Of a DNA stretch of 64,000 nucleotides, positions 20,227 through 31,966 are shown one piece after another. Where the stretch lies: the NCBI GenBank assembly GCA_030789695.1, contig CM061142.1:356599486-356663485 (forward strand), given 5' to 3'. The notes under the pieces are model-generated. The model searched no databases. It was given only the letters and a program-made list of their open reading frames with translations, and had not been told where the DNA came from. Position 1 is the first letter of the stretch. Each line of letters begins with the position of its first letter. The stretch comes from Scilla litardierei (Eukaryota > Streptophyta > Magnoliopsida > Asparagales > Asparagaceae). The translations under genes were made by a program, and so were the position numbers.

Positions 20227-22140
20227 AGAAGGAAAAATTAGAATGTTAAACATAGTTCATGTGCGTATAAGCCCATAACGCTGTTTTCAAGCTTTCAATG
20301 CTGGCATCTATGAAAGTGAAAGAAAAGCCAAGTTTAGAAGACACTGAGCTAAAGCAAGATATAAAATCAGGACAAATATTGCAACATCTACTTAAGAGAG
20401 GGATTTAAGTTAAATAGTTTCACAGAGAGAGAGGGACATGGATATAGAAGGGTTCATTGTTATCCGATCATTTTGTTGTTTGGATCTATTGAGGTCACAG
20501 GCAACATCTGCTGAATCAGATCGTCTCATAGTTTGTAAAAGATTATTGATTAAAGATATATAAATGGTGATTTTCGTTTCTTATTTTGAGGTTCATTGAA
20601 TTTGAGCTTTGGATGCTTGCTTCTTATTACTAATCATGGTTTTATTGATAGATTTGGGTTCCATCTTTTTGATGTATTATTTTTCGTCATTTTTGTTGGT
20701 TTGTTCTCTGCTTCAATGGCTGATAGTTCAGATTGGTGGCTTAATGTTTAAATATGAAGCTGAAATTTTTATTGTGATTATCTGTGGATCTTTTTTAGCA
20801 GTAGTTTTGGCCTGCTACTGTATGGTAAAATTATATTGTTAGATTATTGATTGTTATCTGCTAAATTCTTTTTTTTCTTTGTTAAAAAGTTGTAATTTTG
20901 GATATCATCATCAGTGGCTATAATTTGATTCAAATGGTAATAGCTTGCTTCAACTGGCATATATATAATCACAAGTTGCATTTGCAAAAATTTATGTTCT
21001 TTTGTTAATTAATTGGATTGCATTGAATTATAGAGGCATCTAGCTTTATATTTTGCATATTTGATAAACTGTGTAAATAGGGCTACATGCATATTTTGTT
21101 AAGATTTGTAGACATCATCATATTTTGTTTCTTGACTTTCATATCTTTCATATGAATTATTATGTAACATGACACTTTGATTTTTCATTTGCAGATATGG
21201 GATTTTCTTTTATAGCTTGGGACGTTATCTTTGAATTTAATTGGTGTCAAAAAGAAACAACAGGAACAATGTGAAAGTGTTATGCTGCTGGGGATATGCT
21301 ACTAAGATATGTGAGGTGTTATGCCGCTGTATGTGAGAGTATTTTGCTGTTGTATGTGAAAAACAACATAAACAATATGAACAATTTGTACAGTGTGAAC
21401 ATATTATGTTGATGTATGTGAGGAGTGAAATGCTGCTGTGGATTAAGAAGGGAGTTGTTGGCCAGATGACTTTGCTTGGTGGAACTCTTGATTGTGATTT
21501 CAATAAATTTGAAATTAGTAGGTGCAATATTTGTATTGTTAATTGTACATATATGTAATTTTGTAGTGGTTATGAATGAGGTAAAATGTATTCTTTTTTG
21601 GTAAGTATGAAAAGTAAAACGAAACAACAAAAAAACAAACATCAGTAGGATTACGCAGGCCTGAATCCCTAATAAGATGAACATTTCATGTATTTTGCTA
21701 GCTTAATATGAACGTATCTGATTTTCGGTTTTGTTTTGTTTTTGTTGTATTTTTTATTTTTCCCCTTCTTTATATTTTTAGATCTCCTTCAAGTTTGCAT
21801 GTTTTGTGTACTGATTTCTACTTGAAGAGGAAAAACTTTTGTATTTTGGGGGTAACTTTTTGGAGAAAACATATATCCATTCATTTATGTGATTTAATTT
21901 GGTAATGAAATTCGATATTTTTAATTTAAGAGGCCTTGGAAGTTGAATAGCCATTTAATTTACAATATTTATAACAAAAATAAGGAAAAGTTATATTATC
22001 AATGAATTATATGTTGCATATTCAAATCATCCTTATCTATCAGGGCATTTGACTTCCTCGAGAAGAAAAGATACAAATGGGATAATAGAGCGTCGTAATT
22101 AATACACTCACACTGGGCCCCGCATGATGTCATTATTAGG
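20227..22140. other. Helitron interior, AT-rich, no gene recognised
   Basis: Only short frames are present. A loose repeat of GTGAGxxGTTATGCYGCTGTAT occurs about four times at 21270-21440. Part may be introns or untranslated sequence of the captured genes on either side. Confidence 0.35.
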
Positions 22141-22164
22141 GTGACCGCGCACGTCGACTTTTTT

Positions 22165-22458
22165 ACGCTAATTTGTTGTTCCACACCGAAGGCACCCACT
22201 CCAAATTTGTTGTTCAATGCTAATTTGTGTCTGCACCGAAGGCGCCCGCGACGAATTTGTTGTTCTGTGTCGAAGGGACCTGCGTCGAATTTGTTATTCT
22301 GCGCATTAATTTTTTTACGCTAATTTGTTGTTCCGCACAGATGGCGCCCGCTAAATTTTTTTAACGCTAATTTGTTGTTTCGTGCCTAATGCGCTCGAGC
22401 AAAATTTGTTGTTCCTGGTCGAAGGCGCATGCGTCGAATTTATTGTTTCATGCCATAT
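22165..22458 (+). repeat. Minisatellite of about 35-45 bp near the Helitron 3' end (left part)
   Basis: About eight diverged units contain AATTTGTTGTTC followed by GCACCGAAGGCGCCCGC or a variant. T1 inserted into one unit, and the array continues at 38465-38530. Confidence 0.8.
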
Positions 22459-23045
22459 TGTAACGACCACTTTTCGTGGTAAGTTGTTCGTGCACGTGCT
22501 TTTGTCCGTGCACGTGTTTGTTTTAGACTTTGGTTGTTTGTGAACACTTTTGTGTGATATGCCGTTGTGAACGTCTCTGAGAGTATTAAATAGTGGCACT
22601 AATTTGGAACGACGTTTCTCGAGTCGTTTTTCCACAATTTAAACTTACTCGATGAGACGTGACGATTCTCACTCTTGACGGGAGACGTTTCTATTTTTAG
22701 TTTCGTCGTCCGACGTCGAAATTGAGTTCCGTCTTCTTAGTTAGCTCACATTCGTCGCCACGATCACCACGATATTTATTTTATAATTTTTGGAGTTTAT
22801 TTGACCACTTTTATATTTTTAACAAGCTTTAAAATATTTTTAATAATTAATTTATAAATTATTTTCGGCCAAATAAAATTTATTTAAGTTTTAAACGTTT
22901 TAAAAAATTTTTGAGCCAATTTCCAGCTCATTTGGACCAGGTCAAATCCTTGGGTGAGTTGGAGTAGTTGGAATTAAAATTTTAAATTATTTTAATATTC
23001 TAATCCTATTAGATTTAGACCTAGACCAAGTCAACCCATCTATAC

Positions 23046-23052
23046 TATATAA
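23046..23052 (+). promoter_or_regulatory. TATA box of T1 LTR1
   Basis: TATATAA about 590 bp into the LTR. Equivalent boxes sit at the same place in the other T1 LTRs and in T2 (47266-47272 and 54885-54891), so transcription probably starts near 23078. Confidence 0.75.
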
Positions 23053-23117
23053 GCAACCCCTAGGAAGTCCTATTTTCGCAAGAAATTAGCCCTAGCCTCT
23101 TCCAAAACTCAAATTGG

Positions 23118-23142
23118 ACGTTGCGACGATTCGTCGCAACGT
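23118..23142 (+). other. 25-nt perfect inverted repeat just inside the R region
   Basis: Arms ACGTTGCGACGA and TCGTCGCAACGT flank a single T, and half of it repeats directly after (GTTGCGACG). It is also present at 29638-29662, 36136-36160, 47338-47362 and 54957-54981, always about 70 bp after the TATA box. Confidence 0.85.
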
Positions 23143-23256
23143 TGCGACGTTCAGCCACCGCAGCGACCGAAGGAAACGGCCCCGTTCCCCGCTCCGACCG
23201 TAGCCCCGCCCCGCACCAAGCCGCTCCGCATCGCTGCAGCCGCTAGCCGCTCCGTT

Positions 23257-23275
23257 CCCTCGGTCTGACCGAGGG
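23257..23275 (+). other. CCCTCGGT-CTG-ACCGAGGG hairpin
   Basis: An 8-bp stem with a 3-nt loop, shared by all T1 and T2 LTRs. It contains the same CTCGGTC/GACCGAG half-sites seen in the Athila U3 arrays. Confidence 0.7.
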
Positions 23276-24223
23276 ATTGGCCCGCACCAAGCAGCTCCGC
23301 ATCGCAGCACAACGCTCGCACCGTCGCCCGCTTGTCGCCCCGCTCCGCAGCCCGCACGACCGACCCGCAGATCCGCATCGACCGCTGTTGCAAGCGCTGC
23401 AACGTTGCAACGCTGCCCCGCCCCGCATCCAAGCGCCTGACCGAGGCTTCCCATCGATCTGACCGAGAAGAAACCCCGCACCAAGCACTGCACCGCAGCC
23501 GCTGCACAGCCCAAACGTCGCAGCCCCGCATTTTGAGCGCACGACCGACGGATCTCCCCGCATTGGCTGTGTACGACCGAGAGCCACTCGTCGCAACCCC
23601 GCATCCATCGCACCGCTTGCCACCGTGGGCCCCCCAAGTTCTCCAGAGTTATTGTGGGTCCCCCAAAGGCCCCTAGGACTACTGTGGGCCCCACCTAGGT
23701 GCTTGCTCTTTGAGGATTCGTCGCATACGACGTCGTCGCACGTCGTAGCCCGTCGTCGCACGTGCGAGCTTTGGAATCTGGAATCGTCGCTCGGTCGATT
23801 GCTCTGAAATTTCCAGCGAGGAATCTAATTGGAATCTGGACTTGGAGCGCGATCTTTTATTCCAACCCCCGGCGTCGCTACCCGACGCCGGTGTAGCTTT
23901 CGCGTCGTGTTGAGGTAACGCTTTGCACCCCTAGGACCCCCAACCCAATGCATGCTAATCAAGACTAAAATCAGTATTTTTAAAGTATTTTAAATGTTTT
24001 AAATTCACTAATCAAGATTAATAATATGGACTTTAGGCCGGTGGACTTGTGCACGTAGGATAATTGTGATTTTTGGACTCATTGGACGGTGTGCTCAGAC
24101 GTCGTAATTGCAGGCAAGTGAAACTTGCCAACTCTTGTGTAGGGCCATGTTTTTAGGCCACTTCCTTGCTTTTAGCGTAAAAGAGACTAGTCAGTGAAAT
24201 GATAGCTGGCTAGACGCCTACTT

Positions 24224-24289
24224 GATCTAGTTTGACAACGAAACTAGATCCGACACCTAATTGATCTAGCTTGACAACGAAGCTAGATC
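24224..24289 (+). other. Twin stem-loops with identical loop and compensatory stem change
   Basis: 24224-24250 is GATCTAGTTT-GACAACG-AAACTAGATC. 24263-24289 is GATCTAGCTT-GACAACG-AAGCTAGATC. Both have perfect 10-bp stems that differ by one compensated pair. Equivalents lie at 48444-48509 and 56053-56118 (T2), and a single related hairpin occurs in T3 (39868-39894 and 57616-57642). Confidence 0.85.
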
Positions 24290-24604
24290 CACCCCTTTAA
24301 ACTTGTTGTTCATGCATACTAAACTATCACGTTTACTTTCCTTATCTGTGCGCACTTTTAACTGCCATGCATTGCATTCTACATGTCATCCAAGTTGAAT
24401 ATTGCATTCGTAGCACACGCTACATACTTGTACTTGCTTGTCCTGGCTAGGTGCACCCCTATGCCATCATGAAAAACACTTCCTGGCTCGTGTTCCAGAA
24501 GCGAGCATTACCGTTCGGGGGTAAGGCCCTGGCTCGATACACGTGGGATGGGGTAAGAGTTAAGCGGCCAATCAGCTGGGAGTCTGCCTGATCAGCAACT
24601 GCAG

Positions 24605-24740
24605 CTGTAAGGCGTAAACTCTGGGTGGGGCGGAGTTAAGCGACCAATCAGTGTGAAAGAAAGTCATTTCAGCTGTAAGGCGTAAACTCTGGGTGGGGCG
24701 GAGTTAAGCGACCAATCAGTGTGAAAGAAAGTCATTTCAG
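24605..24740 (+). repeat. 68-bp direct tandem repeat in the T1 LTR
   Basis: 24605-24672 and 24673-24740 are identical, and a partial third copy follows. The same duplication is present in LTR2 and LTR3, so it predates T1's spread. Confidence 0.9.
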
Positions 24741-25446
24741 CTGTAAGGCGTAAACTCTGCACTTGACATGAAAACATGACTAGAGAAATCCTTGTAAATA
24801 TTATTAGTCTTGCCACACTTGCCATGCCATTCTAGTTTACTTGTTGTTTTCTTTACCTGCTGCACTCAAACTTTAACTGCCATGTCATTGCATCATGCTA
24901 GAACTGCTAGGTTGCTTTACTTTCAGTTTCAGTTTCCTTGCACAAGTCTCTTGTAAACTTGCTGACATGTGCCCCTTGCTCTTTTGGGTGTCACATGTTA
25001 GACCCTGAGCCAGAGACCGTTGCTGAGTACGTGATGATTTGCTGACGCTGAGTCTGAGTCCATGATTGCCCAGGAGGATTTTGGTGGACACCGGTGACCA
25101 TTCTTTGAATCTTTGTTGAGCTTTATTTTGTTTTAGGCCTTTTGTTAGTTGTTGGTGCGCAGCACCGTTGCTTTGTACGCTGTACTTTTGTTGGCCATGT
25201 TTGGGCCTTTGGTTTTTTTTTCTTTTAGCCTGGTGGCTTTTCTGCGATGTTGGAATTTATATTTATGGATATTCTGAGATTATTCTTTAGTCTCATTTCA
25301 TTATTATTATCTTGTTTCGCTCGCGTTGCAAGGACCTGCAGTTTTAAATTTGTTCGACTCTTATCGGACTTGCAGCTTTGTAGCTTCAAGTCTGAGCGGA
25401 CCTTCTCACGCTTCGCCTCCATATTTTTGGGAAGCGGGGCATGACA

Positions 25447-28400
25447 GGTTTTGTTGGTGGCCCATGCAGGTCCAGTCTTGCAATTGCGAATTAACGAAAC
25501 AACGATAATAACGGAATGTCCATTAAATAAATTGCAACATCCGAGTCATAAGCCCTGAGTCTAGTTGTTTTCTTAGGACACTAGGTGATAAGAAGGCCTA
25601 GTTAGACGTCTGTGCTTGCTAGTTAGAGGCCCTGATTGTAGTTAGACTCCCTTTTAACAATTGATTTAATCGTCGTAGGAGTTACCTTAGTGGTCCTTGC
25701 CTAACCCCGACCATATTAGACTTCTAGATTTTCCTTTAGTCGTTCGCTTGGGCTCATCGATTTCGGACCAAGCTGAACGCACTTCGTTTCCGTCTAACCT
25801 TTGGAAGTCTTAGCGTCTAGTTCCTAATCTTTAGTTGGTCGACCGTAGGAGTTTCCCCGTAGACTCTTCTGATTCATATCCTAGGCGTAAGTATGATTTG
25901 ATCATCCAACCAATTTCCTTGCCTCGATTCACGAGTTCGCCCCGTGACGATCATCGTCAATTTCCGAACATCGTCAATTTCCGAACATCGCCATTGCAAA
26001 ACTTGAACCTTCTGAAAGTATTTTTCAATCTTCTCGTCCACTAAGTTTAATTTTGTTCAAAATTTTAATATACTTATACTTCATACTCCTTCATTGGTCT
26101 AAATTTTAAAACGCTTGTCGGAATTTTTTGGAATACTAGTTTATAGTATTTTCCCAGCCTACGTTTTTCGTACTTAGGTAAATGCGTCGTCCCTTCATAT
26201 ATTAATTCTGAATCGTACTTTTATTTTGCCCTATTTGATTTATGATTTGCCTTCTTATTTATGCCATTCGAATGATACGTTGTGTTTACTTTAATATACT
26301 TTCAAGACACATGGAATTTCAGCTTTCAGCAAGTTGGTTTTGCTCGTCGATTTTTGCAAAATTACTATTTTCATAACCACTTCCTAATTTAGACCCTCCA
26401 TGATTTGATTTTAAAGACTTGCTATTCGATCTTGATAATTCTACTACTAAGTCATTATTATTATTTCTCAGTGCACCATACATACTTTCAATTATTTTTA
26501 TATTCGTACCAGACTGGTTGTGCTCGTATATTAAGAACCTTGTGTAAATCAGTTTCTCATTTTTGGCAAATCCTGATTTCTCTAAAAGAAGTTTCAATAT
26601 TGATTTTCCATAGCCTAAAAGTTTTGAAAGCATTTAACATGAGTTTAAATTTTTCCGTTACTTGATTTCATTCTTCGACTTTCCAAAACTTTTTGACAAA
26701 ATTATATTAAATTACTGACGTATAAATTTCCTAAACCACATCCTTAATACTCGTGTAAATGATTTACTTCCTTTCTTAATGATTTTTGATAAGCCAATAA
26801 AACACTTTCTCTTATTATGAATATTTGACTCAAACTTATTTTGAACGACTCGTTTTATCGATCTCCAAATATTCCTTTTCAGACCGGGATTTCAACTTTT
26901 GAAGTACAACAGTTTTCAGATTTCGCGTATTTTAGCTTGTGCCATTCACCCTATTTCCTTTTCTGTATCCTATTTAAGCATCACTACATCTCCTTTTCCT
27001 TCAACCTAAACATCACCATTGATTCAATGTTTCGTCTAACCAAGCTGTCTCCTTGTACTCGTCATGTCTGAACTCGTGCTTATCGATCCTTCCCTCGTCA
27101 CGCTCCCGATCTCTCTTTATTGCTTAGGCCTTAGGATCCTTCAATGTCTGTGTCAACTCTTAGTTGTTAGTAGACCCTTGGACCCTTGTGAGGTTGTCGT
27201 GGTGCACGTACCTAAGTTGTGTACGTGGGCTTGAATGAAGATCCCCATAGTATATTGATGTTTGCCTATTGAGTGATATATATATATATATATACCCGGA
27301 GTTATTCGTAATAGTATGAAGTTGTGGTGTGTTAGTAGTTATAAATTTTTGTGTGGATAGCTATACTATACTAGGGATGCCTGTGTATATAAGAGTTAGC
27401 GTTGAAATATCTAAGTTGTGTATGTAGTAAGAGATACTTATAATGGTTGAAATAAATGATTGGTAAAGCTATGTGTATGTTAGTAGTGATAATAATAAGA
27501 GTACGCATGGTTAAGAGGGTAGGCCTATTATGGGATCTATATGTTAGCACGTATGAGTGTGTGCACGTATGTGGGTATGTATTGTGTTTAGACGTAAGTA
27601 GTTATGTTTTGTTGCCTGAGTATATAAGTGTTATGCATATGGTAGTAGGTTATAATTTTGATTAGTATTGTTTGCTTTTCGGGATGTTGCATGCGTGCAT
27701 ACCGTGAGGTATACACGACTATTGCACATCTTAATTATGTATGTATAGGTGTATTAGTATACTAATTATAGGTAGTAGGCTATGGTGTGAATATATACAT
27801 TATTTATGTGTGACTATACGGTGAATGTTTGTACTAGAGAGGGTATTATAAATATGTGGGTGCTGATGTCTGTAATGTTATTATTATGGTATATAATTAG
27901 ATTGAACTATGTGGGTGTTATCTGACTAAACATTAAGTGTGACTGATTTATGGAATGTATATGGTTGTATTGGTAGATGTATATATATGGGAGTGGTATT
28001 GGTATAGGTATGAATGTCGTGTTACATATATAGAATATTCTAATTGAGTCTCACTCAAGCTTGAGTGGGTATACTCTAAGTATATTGAATGTATGTTTGT
28101 AGTTCGAATATAGCAATGTTTGATGTATGTATAGCGATAGGAGTGTTTGTGCCTGGTTGTGCTACGCACATGATTGTGGGTCGCTACGCCAGTATATAGT
28201 TATAGGTGCTGGTCTTGTGGTATATCTATTTACTCAGGACTTGCTTGTGTGAACGTATGTGTACTAGCTAAAACTAGGTGTGTATGTGTGCTAGTTATAT
28301 AATGGTATGATTGGTGTATGTAAATGAAATGTTAGCGTGTATGGGTGTGCACCATGCACGGGTAAGTATGTGCTTAGTTATAGGTATTGATGACTATGAT

Positions 28401-28978
28401 ATATGTGGCGTGTCGTAAATGCAGTTATAGGACCGTACGTGAGGTGAATGTATGGTGAAATATTTGAATGCATTGAATGGCTATATATCGTGAAATTATA
28501 GTAGTGATGAATGTATATTAGATATAGTGAATTTGATTTAATAATGGTATGGTGTGACTATATGTGCTGAGATGATGGTATTGGATGAATATTAGAGGGT
28601 AGTGTACCCTTGAGGTTTGTGCATAGGTAGCTATCTATACGTAGAGCAATGATTGTATTTGCTAGTATGAGATCATACCTATATAAGTATCTGAACTATT
28701 GTTTTGTGAGTAGCAGTTATATAAGGGATGTATGTTTATATACCTGATTGAAATACATGTATGAATTTGACTTACCATAATAGGTATAAGTGTATACGTA
28801 TGTGAATGTATATGTATACGTGGTGGTAGTGTTAATGTTTGACTACCTAGTGCGTATATGAGCACTTGTAATGACTATACTTGGTTTAAATTATAATGTG
28901 GCTTGATTGGGGTAGTTACTAGAGTAACTAGCTATATTAGAAAGTCCGAGGACGGACTTTATTCTAAGGTGGGGAGGA
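25447..28978 (+). other. T1 internal region 1 (non-coding)
   Basis: 3532 bp. It starts with GGTTTTGTTGGTGGCCCATG as in T2 and shares about 120 bp of leader with T2, then diverges completely where T2 has gag. No frame has retroviral homology. About 25700-27130 is C-rich and G-poor on this strand, and 27200-28960 is the reverse, with many TGTATG-type words. It contains a 17-bp duplication (about 25966-25999) absent from internal 2 and the palindrome CACTCAAGCTTGAGTG (28052-28067). It ends with two hairpins and a polypurine tract. Confidence 0.85.
28913..28978 (+). other. Two hairpins and polypurine tract ending T1 internal 1
   Basis: TAGTTACT-AG-AGTAACTA (28913-28930), then AAAGTCCG-AGGA-CGGACTTT (28941-28960), then the purine tract AAGGTGGGGAGGA (28966-28978) directly before LTR2. 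The second hairpin and tract recur before the T3 LTR with a compensated base-pair change. Confidence 0.85.
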
Positions 28979-31966
28979 TGTAACGACCACTTTTCGTGGT
29001 AAGTTGTTCGTGCACGTGCTTTTGTCCGTGCACGTGTTTGTTTTAGACTTTGGTTGTTTGTGAACACTTTTGTGTGATATGCCGTTGTGAACGTCTCTGA
29101 GAGTATTAAATAGTGGCACTAATTTGGAACGACGTTTCTCGAGTCGTTTTTCCACAATTTAAACTTACTCGATGAGACGTGACGATTCTCACTCTTGACG
29201 GGAGACGTTTCTATTTTTAGTTTCGTCGTCCGACGTCGAAATTGAGTTCCGTCTTCTTAGTTAGCTCACATTCATCGCCACGATCACCACGATATTTATT
29301 TTATAATTTTTGGAGTTTATTTGACCACTTTTATATTTTTAACAAGCTTTAAAATATTTTTAATAATTAATTTATAAATTATTTTCGGCCAAATAAAATT
29401 TATTTAAGTTTTAAATGTTTTAAAAAATTTTTGAGCCAATTTCCAGCTCATTTGGACCAGGTCAAATCCTTGGGTGAGTTGGAGTAGTTGGAATTAAAAT
29501 TTTAAATTATTTTAATATTCTAATCCTATTAGATTTAGCCCTAGACCAAGTCAACCCATCTATACTATATAAGCAACCCATAGGAAGTCCTATTTTCGCA
29601 AGAAATTAGCCCTAGCCTCTTCCAAAACTCAAATTGGACGTTGCGACGATTCGTCGCAACGTTGCGACGTTCAGCCACCGCAGCGACCGAAGGAAACGGC
29701 CCCGTTCCCCGCTCCGACCGTAGCCCCGCCCCGCACCAAGCCGCTCCGCATCGCTGCAGCCGCTAGCCGCTCCGTTCCCTCGGTCTGACCGAGGGATTGG
29801 CCCGCACCAAGCAGCTCCGCATCGCAGCACAACGCTCGCACCGTCGCCCGCTTGTCGCCCCGCTCCGCAGCCCGCACGACCGACCCGCTGATCCGCATCG
29901 ACCGCTGTTGCAAGCGCTGCAACGTTGCAACGCTGCCCCGCCCCGCATCCAAGCGCCTGACCGAGGCTTCCCATCGATCTGACCGAGAAGAAACCCCGCA
30001 CCAAGCACTGCACCGCAGCCGCCGCACAGCCCAAACGTCGCAGCCCCGCATTTTGAGCGCACGACCGACGGATCTCCCCGCATTGGCTGTGTACGACCGA
30101 GAGCCACTCGTCGCAACCCCGCATCCGTCGCACCGCTTGCCACCGTGGGCCCCCCAAGTTCTCCAGAGTTATTGTGGGTCCCCCAAAGGCCCCGAGGACT
30201 ACTGTGGGCCCCACCTAGGTGCTTGCTCTTTGAGGATTCGTCGCGTACGACGTCGTCGCACGTCGTAGCCCGTCGTCGCACGTGCGAGCTTTGGAATCTG
30301 GAATCGTCGCCCGGTCGATTGCTCTGAAATTTCCAGCGAGGAATCTAATTGGAATCTGGACTTGGAGCGCGATCTTTTATTCCAACCCCCGGCGTCGCTA
30401 CCCGACGCCGGTGTAGCTTTCGCGTCGTGTTGAGGTAACGCTTTGCACCCCTAGGACCCCCAACCCAATGCATGCTAATCAAGACTAAAATCAGTATTTT
30501 TAAAGTATTTTAAATGTTTTAAATTCACTAATCAAGATTAATAATATGGACTTTAGGCCGGTGGACTTGTGCACGTAGGATAATTGTGATTTTTGGACTC
30601 ATTGGACGGTGTGCTCAGACGTCGTAATTGCAGGCAAGTGAAACTTGCCAACTCTTTTGTAGGGCCATGTTTTTAGGCCACTTCCTTGCTTTTAGCGTAA
30701 AAGAGACTAGTCAGTGAAATGATAGCTGGCTAGACGCCTACTTGATCTAGTTTGACAACGAAACTAGATCCGTCACCTAATTGATCTAGCTTGACAACGA
30801 AGCTAGATCCACCCCTTTAAACTTGTTGTTCATGCATACTAAACTGTCACGTTTACTTTCCTAATCTGTGCGTACTTTTAACTGCCATGCATTGCATTCT
30901 ACATGTCATCCAAGTTGAATATTGCATTCGTAGCACACGCTACATACTTGTACTTGCTTGTCCTGGCTAGGTGCACCCCTATGCCATCATGAAAAACACT
31001 TCCTGGCTCGTGTTCCAGAAGCGAGCATTCCCGTTCGGGGGTAAGGCCCTGGCTCAATACACGTGGGATGGGGTAAGAGTTAAGCGGCCAATCAGCTGGG
31101 AGTCTGCCTGATCAGCAACTGCAGCTGTAAGGCGTAAACTCTGGGTGGGGCGGAGTTAAGCGACCAATCAGTGTGAAAGAAAGTCATTTCAGCTGTAAGG
31201 CGTAAACTCTGGGTGGGGCGGAGTTAAGCGACCAATCAGTGTGAAAGAAAGTCATTTCAGCTGTAAGGCGTAAACTCTGCACTTGACATGAAAACATGAC
31301 TAGAGAAATCCTTGTAAATATTATTAGTCTTGCCACACTTGCCATGCCATTCTAGTTTACTTGTTGTTTTCTTTACCTGCTGCACTCAAACTTTAACTGC
31401 CATGTCATTGCATCATGCTAGAACTGCTAGGTTGCTTTACTTTCAGTTTCAGTTTCCTTGCACAAGTCTCTTGTAGACTTGCTGACATGTGCCCCTTGCT
31501 CTTTTGGGTGTCACATGTTAGACCCTGAGCCAGAGACCGTTGCTGAGTACGTGATGATTTGCTGACGCTGAGTCTGAGTCCATGATTGCCCAGGAGGATT
31601 TTGGTGGACACCGGTGACCATTCTTTGAATCTTTGTTGAGCTTTATTTTGTTTTAGGCCTTTTGTTAGTTGTTGGTGCGCAGCACCGTTGCTTTGTACGC
31701 TGTACTTTTGTTGGCCATGTTTGGGCCTTTGGTTTTTTTTTCTTTTAGCCTGGTGGCTTTTCTGCGATGTTGGAATTTATATTTATGGATATTCTGAGAT
31801 TATTCTTTAGTCTCATTTCATTATTATTATCTTGTTTCGCTCGCGTTGCAAGGACCTGCAGTTTTAAATTTGTTCGACTCTTATCGGACTTGCAGCTTTG
31901 TAGCTTCAAGTCTGAGCGGACCTTCTCACGCTTCGCCTCCATATTTTTGGGAAGCGGGGCGTAACA
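28979..31966 (+). repeat. T1 LTR2 (middle LTR)
   Basis: 2988 bp, ending GTAACA instead of GTGACA. It serves as 3' LTR of the first unit and 5' LTR of the second. By eye it has its own private substitutions and is not simply a copy of LTR1 or LTR3. Confidence 0.93.

Larger units (their letters stand above)
22459..25446 (+). repeat. T1 LTR1
   Basis: 2988 bp, TGTAACGACC...GCATGACA. TATATAA at 23046-23052 is followed by a 25-nt inverted repeat (23118-23142), a strongly GC-rich stretch (about 23110-23790), a donor-like GAG/GTAACG (23914-23915), two hairpins (24224-24289) and a 68-bp tandem repeat (24605-24740 plus a partial copy). It is aligned gap-free in length with LTR2. Confidence 0.93.

Noticed and set aside
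23092..23761. Overlapping open frames of 126-200 codons in the GC-rich LTR (also 29612-30281, 36089-36779, 47280-47988 and 54884-55577)
   Set aside because: They occur on both strands and in several frames at once, and they track the GC-rich composition. The protein text is low in complexity (Arg/Cys/Gly/Ala or Pro/Arg/Thr), so they are composition artefacts.
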